Source: Planctomycetota bacterium (GTDB taxonomy: Bacteria; Planctomycetota; Planctomycetia; Planctomycetales; Planctomycetaceae). Taken from it: a stretch of 15,048 nucleotides of DNA. The translations under genes and the position numbers were made by a program. Below the pieces are notes generated by a model. The model ran no database searches. It was not told the DNA's origin and saw nothing but the letters and a program-made list of their open reading frames with translations. This document shows positions 6,558 through 13,599 of this stretch, one piece after another (the stretch's first letter is position 1; each line of letters opens with the position of its first letter). Location of the stretch: assembly GCA_003669575.1 (NCBI GenBank), contig QWOR01000299.1, forward strand, positions 1 to 15,048. Direction: 5' to 3'.

Positions 6558-9500
6558 CTACGTGCGGGCAATCTGGAGTGCGAGTTCAATCTCACCCACC
6601 GAGATCATTTTTCCATCCGCGACCGTTCCCGATTCGATCCGGTCGGCGCGGGTTTCGGTCAGGAGGGTATCCCGCCATTCGGTGACCATGGCCTGCAACT
6701 CCGTCTCGCCTGTGATAGCCGACCAGGTGATCGCGATGCGGTCGTTCTCTTCCAGATCGTGATCCTTGCGCAGCTGTTGGACCTGGCGGATCATGTCTCG
6801 GGCCATGCCTTCGCGGACGAGAGCGGGAGTCAGCGTCGTTGAGAGGGCGATCTGCACTCCGGCATCGTCGGCACAGGCCCAGTCGCTGGCCTGTTCGGTG
6901 CTGATCAGCACATCTTCAGGGGCCAGCGTGACGGGCTGCCCCTCGATGGTCAACGTGACGGGTTCGCCCTTTCGCAGTGGCGCCGCCACGGCGGATTCGA
7001 TCGCGGTCAACGCGTCCTTCACTGCTCCGAGCAGCTTGCCGAGCTTCTTCCCGAGCGTCTTGAGGTTCGGCTTGTAGCTGTAGTGGACGAGGGCATCGAG
7101 GTTGTCTGCCGGGGTGAGCTGCTTGACGTTCAGCTCGTCTGCGATGACATCGGCCAAGGCCGCGATCTCAGCGGACTCCTGCGGATTCGCACAAGCGTAC
7201 TTGAGTTCCGCCAGAGGCTGCCGCACGCGCTGGTTCGCCTCTTCCCGCAGCCGGTGACCCATCTTGACCACGCGCTGAGCCAGAGCCATGCGGTGGTTGA
7301 GCGAGAGGTTGACGAGGGATTCGTTGACGGTCGGGTACGATTGAAGGTGGACAGAGGAGAGGCCTAGGGCTGAGGGGCTAGAGCCTAGGGCCGGAGAAGA
7401 AGAGGCTCCAGTGAGGTTCTGGAACATGCGTTCCGTGACGAACGGGATGCACGGAGCCAAGAGCTTGGTGAGCGTGAGCAGTACCTCATATAGCGTCTGA
7501 TACGCCGCCAGCTTGTCGGCGTCCCAGCCCTCTTCCCCTAGGCCCTTGCCCCTAGGCCCTTGGCCTTCTTCCCTCGCCTTCCAGAACCGCTTGCGATTCC
7601 GGCGGATGTACCAGTTCGACAGGTCGTCAATGAACGCAGCTGCGGCTTGCGTCACGCCGGGGGAGTTGAAGTTCTCGAACTCGGTGCGGCAGGTGCCGAT
7701 GAGGACGTTGAGGTTCGAGAGGATCCAGCGGTCGATCTCGGGACGCTCGCTGACCGGGACCGTCTTAAGGGACGTGTCGAAGCCATCGAGGATCGCGTAG
7801 TTCACGAAGAAGGAGTAGCTGTTCCACAACGGGATCAGCACCTGCCGCCGTACTTCATCCGCGGGCGTACTCGTCACCTTGCAGGTCGTGAGTCCTTCCA
7901 GAGTCTGCGAGATTGGCCCGTCGACGGTTTGCAGCGTGACCGGCTCGCTCGCATGGCGGGTGCCGAAACGCAGATCCTGTGCCGGGTTCTGAGCCAGATA
8001 TAACCACCGCAGGGTATCAACGCCCAGCTGTTCCGCGGCCTCCTCAAACCAGATTGCCGTCCCATCCGACTTATGCATCGGCTTCCCTTCCTCGTTCATG
8101 ACAAGGCGGTGACCGAGCAGAGTTTTGAAAGGGCGTTTGCGGAGGCCAAGGGCTGAGGGCCTAGTGCCTAGTGCCAGAGACTGCTCTGTATTAATTCCCT
8201 CTTCCCCGAGGCCCTGGCCCCTAGGCTCTAGGCCTTCCTCTCCCTCTTCCCACCCCATCATCGTCGCCAGTGACAGGAGTGAGTAGAACCAGTTGCGGAA
8301 CTGGCCGGGGAAGCATTCGGTGACGAGTTCGGCGGGGAACCAGTCCTTCCACTTGAGGGCGGACTCGGGGTAGCGGCCGTTGTAGTTGAGTGTCGAGAAC
8401 GGCACGATTCCGGCGTCTAGCCACGGGTTGCCGACGTCCTCGATGCGTTCGAGGATCGCGCCGGTCTTCAGGCTCTTGATCTTCACCTTGTCGATCCAGG
8501 GACGGTGCGGCGTGTGGCCTTCAAACTCGTCCCACCCCTCGACGGCGCGTTCCTTCAGCTCGGCCAGTGACCCCATGACATCGAAGTCGCTCGGGTCGGC
8601 GGGGTTCACCCAGATCGGCAGGGCCAGACCCCAGAACCGTTTCTTCGAGATCATCCAGTCCCGCATCAGCGACAGCCATTCGACCTCGCGCTCCTGACCC
8701 TGGATCGAATCGGGTAGCCACGTGATCGCCCGCGTGACATCCTTGATCTCGTCCCGCCAGTCCATGTTGATGAACCACTCATCCACCAGCCGGAAGATCA
8801 GCTCGTCACCCGTCCGCCAGCAGTGCGGATAGATGTGGGGATAGGTCTCAACGTAAACGAGGAAGCCGTTCGCTTTGAGGTGTTCGAAGACAAGATCAGC
8901 TGTCTTCGGATCGGTGGCGTTCCGCCCGGTGAAGGGGCCGAAGCCATCGCCGAAGTTGGCGTCTTCGCCCAGCGGAGCGATGGAAGCCAACCCGAGTTGT
9001 TGCCCGAGTGTATGGTCGACATCACCGCAGCCGGGAGCGATGTGAACGATACCGGTTCCCTCACCGGCGGTAACCATCGGGTTACCCTTGAAGTCGCGAC
9101 CACCATCGACGACGCGATGACATTCGACCGACGATGGCTGGCCTGCGTAATGCGGAAGAGCCGGGTAACCGCCGGGCATCTGCTGGGCGGGCAGTTCATC
9201 GAACGGACCACGATACCGCCAGCCGACCATCTCGGCTCCCTTGACGGTTCCTTCGATCTCGTACCCTCCGCTCTCCTTGAAGATCTGGGCGATGGTCTTC
9301 AGCTTGGGCGTTTCCTTTGGCCAGGCCCACTCGGGGCGGCCGAACCCTTCCTTGAACTCCTTCTCCAGCCGCTTGAACTCCAGGTTGTCTTTGGCGAAGT
9401 AGTAGATCGCCCCATCCTTCTTCGACTTGAGCTTTACATAGTCAAGGTCGGGATTGATCGCAGCTGCAACGTTCGAAGTGAGCGTCCAGGGAGTCGTCGT

Positions 9501-10310
9501 CCAGACGAGCAGGTATTCGTTGGGGTGATCGATCAACGGAAACCGCACAAAGCAGCTGCGATGCGTCGTCAGCTTGCGGCCATCGGCGATTTCCATCTGG
9601 GAATAGGCACTCCCCGCGCGACCGCTCCAGGGCATCACGTCGTGCCCCATATAGATCTTGCCGCGCTGGTAGCACTTCTTCAGGAACGACCAGATCGTCT
9701 CGTTGTTCTCGGTGCTGAAGGTGAAGTAGCTGCCACCCCATTCGGGGTTACCGAGCTTTTCGACGATATGTTCAGCGGTATCTGTGACCAGCTGGCCCCC
9801 CTTGGGAGGCGTGAAGCTCACTTTCTTGTCGGTGCCGATCGCGTCGGCCAGAGTGCGCAGCTGGGTCGGGTCGTCCCACTCCATCCAGTAGCCCAGTCGC
9901 ACCGACTGTTCGGTCTGGCGGGCGGCGAACTTCAGCACGCGCTTCTTGCACTCATAGACAAACTTGTCGATGCCGTAGTCAGCGATGGCGGTTTTGGTGC
10001 CGAGGTTCAGTTGCTTCTCGACTTCGACCTCGACCCATAAACCCTGGCAGTCAAAACCGTTCTGGTAACGGAGTTCCCGCCCGGTCATGGCGAAGTAGCG
10101 CTGGAAGACGTCCTTGTAGGTCCGTCCCCAGGCATGGTGGACGCCCATCGGATTGTTGGCGGTGATGGGGCCGTCGAGGAACGACCACTTCGGCTTGCCG
10201 GCGTTCTGCTGCTTCAGCCGGTCGAAAATCTGCTGCTGCTGCCAGAATCGCAGGACTTCGTGCTCGCCGGAAACAAACTGAGCTTCATCAACACGTTGAA
10301 ACATGACCAT
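6558..10310 (-). CDS. ileS: Isoleucyl-tRNA synthetase, type 2-like, with altered HIGH motif and in-frame repeat insertions
   Basis: A class I synthetase charging tRNA-Ile, 1250 residues, longer than the usual 900-1100. The nucleotide-binding signature is G56-V57-H58-H59 within NPMGVHHAWG, where HxGH is expected. The KMSKS loop reads PMHKS at 744-748. The CP1 editing domain looks intact: the Thr-rich peptide VWTTTPWTLTSN, then GTGIVHIAP from G418 with the editing Asp at D432. The anticodon-binding domain (YIRRNRKRFWK, around 900) and a long C-terminal domain follow. Residues about 688-725, 914-928 and 969-985 are low-complexity Gly/Glu/Pro/Ser-rich inserts encoded by CCTAG-rich repeats. The extended length and domain pattern fit the type 2, eukaryotic-like group. 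The start may be M1 or M3; neither has a clear Shine-Dalgarno. The LRR gene follows 44 bp downstream. Confidence 0.96.
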   Translation of the reverse strand: MVMFQRVDEAQFVSGEHEVLRFWQQQQIFDRLKQQNAGKPKWSFLDGPITANNPMGVHHAWGRTYKDVFQRYFAMTGRELRYQNGFDCQGLWVEVEVEKQLNLGTKTAIADYGIDKFVYECKKRVLKFAARQTEQSVRLGYWMEWDDPTQLRTLADAIGTDKKVSFTPPKGGQLVTDTAEHIVEKLGNPEWGGSYFTFSTENNETIWSFLKKCYQRGKIYMGHDVMPWSGRAGSAYSQMEIADGRKLTTHRSCFVRFPLIDHPNEYLLVWTTTPWTLTSNVAAAINPDLDYVKLKSKKDGAIYYFAKDNLEFKRLEKEFKEGFGRPEWAWPKETPKLKTIAQIFKESGGYEIEGTVKGAEMVGWRYRGPFDELPAQQMPGGYPALPHYAGQPSSVECHRVVDGGRDFKGNPMVTAGEGTGIVHIAPGCGDVDHTLGQQLGLASIAPLGEDANFGDGFGPFTGRNATDPKTADLVFEHLKANGFLVYVETYPHIYPHCWRTGDELIFRLVDEWFINMDWRDEIKDVTRAITWLPDSIQGQEREVEWLSLMRDWMISKKRFWGLALPIWVNPADPSDFDVMGSLAELKERAVEGWDEFEGHTPHRPWIDKVKIKSLKTGAILERIEDVGNPWLDAGIVPFSTLNYNGRYPESALKWKDWFPAELVTECFPGQFRNWFYSLLSLATMMGWEEGEEGLEPRGQGLGEEGINTEQSLALGTRPSALGLRKRPFKTLLGHRLVMNEEGKPMHKSDGTAIWFEEAAEQLGVDTLRWLYLAQNPAQDLRFGTRHASEPVTLQTVDGPISQTLEGLTTCKVTSTPADEVRRQVLIPLWNSYSFFVNYAILDGFDTSLKTVPVSERPEIDRWILSNLNVLIGTCRTEFENFNSPGVTQAAAAFIDDLSNWYIRRNRKRFWKAREEGQGPRGKGLGEEGWDADKLAAYQTLYEVLLTLTKLLAPCIPFVTERMFQNLTGASSSPALGSSPSALGLSSVHLQSYPTVNESLVNLSLNHRMALAQRVVKMGHRLREEANQRVRQPLAELKYACANPQESAEIAALADVIADELNVKQLTPADNLDALVHYSYKPNLKTLGKKLGKLLGAVKDALTAIESAVAAPLRKGEPVTLTIEGQPVTLAPEDVLISTEQASDWACADDAGVQIALSTTLTPALVREGMARDMIRQVQQLRKDHDLEENDRIAITWSAITGETELQAMVTEWRDTLLTETRADRIESGTVADGKMISVGEIELALQIART
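7359..7399 (-). repeat. CCTAG-rich repeat half A inside ileS
   Basis: This segment matches the repeat at 8142-8175 at 30 of 34 positions (7359-7392). It is read in the same codon phase, so both give an ALGxxPSALGL peptide (residues ~974-984 here). It lies between the synthetase segments FQNLTG and SVHLQSYP, a loop where I expect little extra sequence in other IleRS proteins. Confidence 0.8.
7528..7573 (-). repeat. CCTAG-rich repeat half B inside ileS
   Basis: Positions 7528-7552 match 8197-8221 at 23 of 25 positions, in the same codon phase, giving EEGxxPRGxGLGEEG (residues ~914-928). It interrupts the sequence between RFWKAR and DADKLAAYQ. It is in the opposite orientation to half A, and the 130 bases between them encode ordinary synthetase sequence. 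Confidence 0.8.
8141..8180 (-). repeat. CCTAG-rich repeat half C inside ileS
   Basis: This holds GCCTAGT units in near-tandem (8159-8175). It encodes the ALGTRPSALGL peptide at residues 713-723, just before RPFKTLLGH. It is the homologue of half A and is inverted relative to half D, 16 bases away, so single-stranded DNA or RNA could fold into a hairpin. Confidence 0.8.
8197..8250 (-). repeat. CCTAG-rich repeat half D inside ileS
   Basis: This encodes residues ~688-705, rich in Glu and Gly (EEGLEPRGQGLGEEG), directly after the synthetase segment MMGW. It is the homologue of half B. Its complement contains GGCCTAGAGCCTAG, matching half C (GGCCTAGTGCCTAG) at 13 of 14 positions, so D and C form an inverted pair. 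Confidence 0.8.
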
Positions 10311-10450
10311 CCGACCGGGAAGAGTGCTGGTTGTCGCCGGACCATCCTGACCGGCGCCAATCGGTATAGCTTCGCAGGTCGCCGGGGGTGAGCCAAGTCA
10401 ACGGGAACGAGTCACCCGGTTGCATCGAAGGTTGCTCATGATTTGTCCGC

Positions 10451-10462
10451 GGGGGGGGGGGG
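10451..10462 (+). repeat. Homopolymer run of 12 G
   Basis: Twelve consecutive guanines lie in the region between ileS and the ATPase gene. Such tracts slip during replication and can form G-rich secondary structure. The run is about 320 bases before the chosen ATPase start, outside any gene I accept. Confidence 0.9.
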
Positions 10463-10484
10463 CGTTTGTGTGTCAGGTGTTGTC

Positions 10485-10593
10485 GGGTGGCTGGGGTCGA
10501 CCAACGGGAGCCCCCAGCCTGAGAGTGGAGGCCGCATCCCCAGAGATGGTCACCGGCTCTGGGGGCTTCGCTGCGCTGCGACCCCAGCCACCC
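10485..10593. repeat. Large imperfect inverted repeat (palindromic element)
   Basis: The left arm 10485-10517 and right arm 10559-10593 are near reverse complements. Both outer ends read GGGTGGCTGGGGTCG when viewed inward, and both inner ends GCCCCCAG; the middles differ (ACCAACGGGA versus a CGCAGCG-rich stretch). The loop is 41 bases. The form, and my recollection of similar GTGGCTGGGG/AGCCCCCAG sequences in planctomycete genomes, suggest a dispersed REP- or MITE-like element. There is no T-run, so it is not a classical terminator. Confidence 0.75.
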
Positions 10594-10781
10594 CGGGTGG
10601 ACGCGTTTCTCTCGGGGTTCCCTTCCATCCCTTGGAATCTTGCCCGCCGCCTTGCTCGCCGTCCCCTGGGCATCGTAATCTGATGCCACACGAAGATACG
10701 CAGTCTGAAGGGTTTGCATCAGTTCCGTCTCTTGATCTCCAAGCTGCTCTGGGACGGACTCACAGCCACTCGAGTGATTCC

Positions 10782-12281
10782 ATGAAAGTTCACCAGTTCC
10801 TTGACCATTACGGCGTCTCCGAGAATCCGTTCGCGGAAGAGGATGCCCAGTCGGATCGCGTTTTTCAGTCGCACTGTCTGAAGGGGGTGCATCACGCCGC
10901 CTGGGACAAGATCTACGGCAACCCGTCGACCCCCGCTACATCGGTCGTGTTCGGAGAGCAGGGGGCGGGCAAGACGGCCTTGCGGCTGCAGATCATCAGC
11001 AAGCTGGCCGAGTACAACAGCCAGAACCCGACCAGCCGGGCTTTCGTACTGCAGTACGACGACTTCAACCCGTTCCTTGATTGCTTCCGCGAGCGGCTCT
11101 CGGGCAGCCGTCGCAAGCCGGAGCGGGCGCTGCAGAACTGGAAGCTGTGGGACCATATGGACGCGATTCTGTCGCTGGCGGTGACTCGCCTGTCCGACAT
11201 GATCCGCAACGACGGGACCGACCCGAACGATGCCTCGGCGAAGATCACCTCTGATCAACTCGATCAGCTGAGCCGGCCGCAGAAACGCGACCTGCTGCTG
11301 CTGGCGACGATCTATGACCAGAACCGTTCCCTGGCCCCACAGCTCCGCTGGACCCAGTTGCAGCAGCGATTGAAGTTCCGCTCGCTCGGCCGGTTCCTGA
11401 GCCCGTTGTACTCGGCGCTGGCTTCCGCAGCTGTGTTCGGAGTTGCGTACTGGCAGGGAGAAGGCTGGAAGGGGTTGGCGAACAAGTGGGCGATCGGTCT
11501 GGCGATCACGTGCTGGTTGCCGTTCCTGTGGTATCAGCTGAAGCTGTTCTATACCTCTTGGGTGATTTGTCGTCAGGTTCGCATCGTCGACCACCAGGTT
11601 TCCATGCTGCGATCCCTGTTGTCCATGTTCAACCCGCCTGAGTTCCTGGGGCAGCCGCTGCCGCGGGGTTCTCGTGGCGATGATCGTTACGAAATGATCA
11701 TCAAGCTGCAGGCGGTGCTGAAGACGCTCGGCTTCTCCAGTATGGTCGTGCTGGTTGACCGGGTGGATGAGCCGCACCTGATCAATGGATCGCCCGAGCG
11801 GATGCGCGACCTGATCTGGCCGCTGTTCGACAACAAGTTCCTCAAGCATCCCGGACTGGCCTTCAAGCTCCTCCTTCCTGCAGCTGTGTCGGGCTTCCTG
11901 GCGAAGGAAGAGAAGGAGTTCTACGAGCGGTCACGTCTCGACAAGCAGAACCTGATCCGCGATTTGCGCTGGTCGGGGCAGGGGCTGTACGACATTGCGA
12001 ACGACCGCGTGCGAGCTGTGGCCAAGGTCACTGACCCACCGATCAGTATTCGCGACTTCTTCGCCCCGTCGATTACCGATCCCGAACTGATCAACATCTT
12101 TGAGAAGCTGCGAGCGCCCCGACACCTGTTCAAGTTCCTGTACCGGGTGCTGGTCGATCACTGCTCAAAGTACACCGACGAGAAGCCGAACTGGCAGATC
12201 CAGCCCGAGACGCTGCAGTCGTCGCTGGCGCTGTTTCTTCGCGACCTCGAGTCGATCGACCGCAAGACAGGCATTGGCTGA
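10782..12281 (+). CDS. P-loop ATPase with two membrane helices inserted in the NTPase domain (KAP/ExeA-like), 499 aa
   Basis: A membrane-associated nucleotide-binding protein of unknown role. Walker A is GEQGAGKT (58-65) and Walker B is VVLVDRVDE (322-330). Between them are two transmembrane helices (about 209-226 and 236-258), the arrangement that marks KAP-type P-loop NTPases. The N-terminus HYGVSENPF (9-17), ahead of the P-loop, instead recalls ExeA/GspA ATPases. A helical C-terminal region follows (about 430-490). The frame is open upstream through an ATG at 10683 and a TTG at 10443. I prefer 10782 because GC at third codon positions drops from 23 of 34 just inside the gene to 13 of 32 between 10683 and 10782, and the more distal part is repeat DNA. 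It is monocistronic, with a terminator at 12307. Start uncertain; NTPase call firm. Confidence 0.88.
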   Translation: MKVHQFLDHYGVSENPFAEEDAQSDRVFQSHCLKGVHHAAWDKIYGNPSTPATSVVFGEQGAGKTALRLQIISKLAEYNSQNPTSRAFVLQYDDFNPFLDCFRERLSGSRRKPERALQNWKLWDHMDAILSLAVTRLSDMIRNDGTDPNDASAKITSDQLDQLSRPQKRDLLLLATIYDQNRSLAPQLRWTQLQQRLKFRSLGRFLSPLYSALASAAVFGVAYWQGEGWKGLANKWAIGLAITCWLPFLWYQLKLFYTSWVICRQVRIVDHQVSMLRSLLSMFNPPEFLGQPLPRGSRGDDRYEMIIKLQAVLKTLGFSSMVVLVDRVDEPHLINGSPERMRDLIWPLFDNKFLKHPGLAFKLLLPAAVSGFLAKEEKEFYERSRLDKQNLIRDLRWSGQGLYDIANDRVRAVAKVTDPPISIRDFFAPSITDPELINIFEKLRAPRHLFKFLYRVLVDHCSKYTDEKPNWQIQPETLQSSLALFLRDLESIDRKTGIG

Positions 12282-12306
12282 TTGAATCGTGAATGAGTGA
12301 ATACGC

Positions 12307-12343
12307 AACGCCCCGTGATTGATCACGGGGCGTTGTTGTTTTG
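12307..12343 (+). terminator. Intrinsic terminator of the ATPase gene
   Basis: A perfect 12-base stem, AACGCCCCGTGA (12307-12318) with its complement at 12323-12334, closes a four-base loop (TTGA). A T-rich tract (GTTGTTTTG) follows. It lies 25 bases after the ATPase stop codon. The opposite side is not T-rich, so termination should mainly act on the plus strand. Confidence 0.8.
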
Positions 12344-12362
12344 AGTCTGGTCGTGCAAGAGT

Positions 12363-12386
12363 AGGACAGACATTCCTGTCTGTCCT
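12363..12386. repeat. Short palindromic dispersed repeat
   Basis: AGGACAGAC (12363-12371) and its perfect complement GTCTGTCCT (12378-12386) flank a six-base spacer. It lies between the ATPase terminator and the end of the lipoprotein gene. I recall closely similar GGACAGACATTCCTGTCTGTCC sequences scattered in planctomycete intergenic DNA, where they yield spurious peptides such as GQTFLSV and TDRNVCPT. It could also act as a hairpin after the lipoprotein gene, but no T-run follows. Confidence 0.6.
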
Positions 12387-12405
12387 GAGCGCAGATACGC
12401 TTCGA

Positions 12406-13323
12406 TTACGGGACAGCCTGGTCATCGCTCTCCGACTCGTGCGATGCCTGCTGGACTTCCGTTTCAGACGGGGGAGCGGTGCGGCTGTAGGATGGCTGGT
12501 CCTGCTCACCGGGGATCTGGCTGGACCGGTATCGCCCGACCGCGTGACCGCCCAGCAGGCCGACCAGTTCGATGGCCCCGGTCGCGGGGTTCAGATTCAC
12601 GAAGCTGCCGACGGTTCCTCCCAGGGCGAGGCCGTAGCGGGGGCTGAGGACATCGAGAGCCTCACGCTGCTCCTCGGGGCTGCTATTCGATTCGGTATAG
12701 GCCAGCACGTCGCGCGTGTTGATCGTCTCGTGGATCAGGTTGAGTCCCGCGATGCTCTGGGTGAAGACGTAGGTTCCCGGGTAGACGCGGGTATTCACAT
12801 CCTTGGCATAGGCGGCAGGTAACTGGGCCAGTGAAGGTACGTCGGAATAGACGTGAACGGTGTTGGTGTAGGGGCTATAGCGGTCCCCGCCGAAGATGCG
12901 GCCGGGGAATATGGTATATGCCAGCGTGTCGATCGCTCCGAATGTGTACTTCCATCCGGGGGCCACATGCTTGTTCTTGACCAGCCGTCGCCACTCATCG
13001 CCGGGGTTGTACTGGTTCAGGCGGACCTTCGTGTCATAGAGCCCGTTCTGGGCCATATAGTTTACGAGCTGTTCTTCGGTTCCGGCCGAGATGTGGTGGT
13101 TGTCGACGCGGCGGTTCCACAGCAGTACCTTGCCAGGAATCCCCACCACCCAGCCGACTCCATCGAGTACCGGGAACTCTTCGCCCCGCTCGACCATGAT
13201 CTGGTCGGGAGTGCATGGATCATGCGAGATCTGCTTGCGTTCAAAGACCGCACATCCGGGCACCGCGAGACCCAACACGGCTCCGCACACCAGCTGTGAT
13301 AGACGGCTTGTTTTGGGGGGCAT
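12406..13323 (-). CDS. Predicted lipoprotein of unknown function, 305 aa
   Basis: The N-terminus is a lipoprotein signal peptide: basic start (MPPKTSR), hydrophobic core and lipobox VPGC with the acylated cysteine at residue 24. The mature protein should therefore sit on a membrane facing the periplasm. No named domain is recognised. The body is rich in aromatic residues and Gly (GWKYTFGAIDTLAYTIFPGRIFGGDRYSPY), then HETINTRDVLAYTESNSS, then a glycine-rich segment near 235-265 (LALGGTVGSFVNLNPATG, LVGLLGGHAVGRY). The last 40 residues are polar and acidic, probably disordered. There is no clear Shine-Dalgarno. It is divergent from the DUF1501 gene and converges on the ATPase gene. The strong, clean signal peptide and length make it a real gene; its role is unknown. 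Confidence 0.85.
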   Translation of the reverse strand: MPPKTSRLSQLVCGAVLGLAVPGCAVFERKQISHDPCTPDQIMVERGEEFPVLDGVGWVVGIPGKVLLWNRRVDNHHISAGTEEQLVNYMAQNGLYDTKVRLNQYNPGDEWRRLVKNKHVAPGWKYTFGAIDTLAYTIFPGRIFGGDRYSPYTNTVHVYSDVPSLAQLPAAYAKDVNTRVYPGTYVFTQSIAGLNLIHETINTRDVLAYTESNSSPEEQREALDVLSPRYGLALGGTVGSFVNLNPATGAIELVGLLGGHAVGRYRSSQIPGEQDQPSYSRTAPPSETEVQQASHESESDDQAVP

Positions 13324-13599
13324 GCGATGGTACTCGCGAGAGTCGGAAATGGGCGGGGGAGTGTACCGACCAAGGCGCTAGATCAGGCAACAGATCTTTG
13401 GAACCTGTTCCTTGTCTTCACAATCCGTCGCAGGTTTTGCCGCTGGCCCGTGCGAGGGAGATGGCGCAGCTGATAGGTGGAACTTTAGAGGCTCTACGCA
13501 AAGACCTGGCCAGAGACAACGCTCTCAGCTGCCGCAGCTCGTTTGGGGGTGGTATGATGGGGCGACTTCAGGTCGTTCATGAGTTTCCGGAATTGAGTC

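Larger units (their letters stand above)
10311..10781. other. Divergent intergenic region between ileS and the ATPase gene
   Basis: This 471-base region separates two divergently transcribed genes. It holds a 12-G run (10451-10462) and a large imperfect palindrome (10485-10593). Open reading frames cross parts of it on both strands but show repeat-derived, protein-unlike sequence. TTGACT on the minus strand (revcomp of 10395-10400) is a possible -35 for ileS, but no -10 lies at a proper distance. No confident promoter was found for either gene. Confidence 0.6.

Noticed and set aside
7359..8250. CRISPR array or tandem repeat in ileS
   Set aside because: Only four repeat segments, in two orientations, irregularly spaced and in frame; no regular spacers and no cas genes.
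8823..10040. 405-codon plus-strand frame opposite ileS
   Set aside because: Antisense shadow of a firmly identified synthetase; no domain or ribosome site.
10443..10781. Upstream open extension of the ATPase gene, from a TTG at 10443 or an ATG at 10683
   Set aside because: The 10443-10682 part runs through the G12 tract and the palindrome and gives repeat-like sequence. The 10683-10781 part has much lower third-position GC than the gene body. The ATG at 10683 remains possible.
10719..11849. 376-codon minus-strand frame opposite the ATPase gene
   Set aside because: Arg/Gln/Leu-rich antisense shadow overlapping clear Walker motifs on the other strand.
13400..13411. GGAACCTGTTCC palindrome between lipoprotein and DUF1501 genes, considered as a LexA-like operator
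   Set aside because: Spacing between half-sites is two bases, not that of the known LexA boxes, and neither neighbour is an SOS gene.
13553..13558. TATGAT as a -10 element for the DUF1501 gene
   Set aside because: A good hexamer 42 bases before the start, but no acceptable -35 at 16-18 bases upstream.
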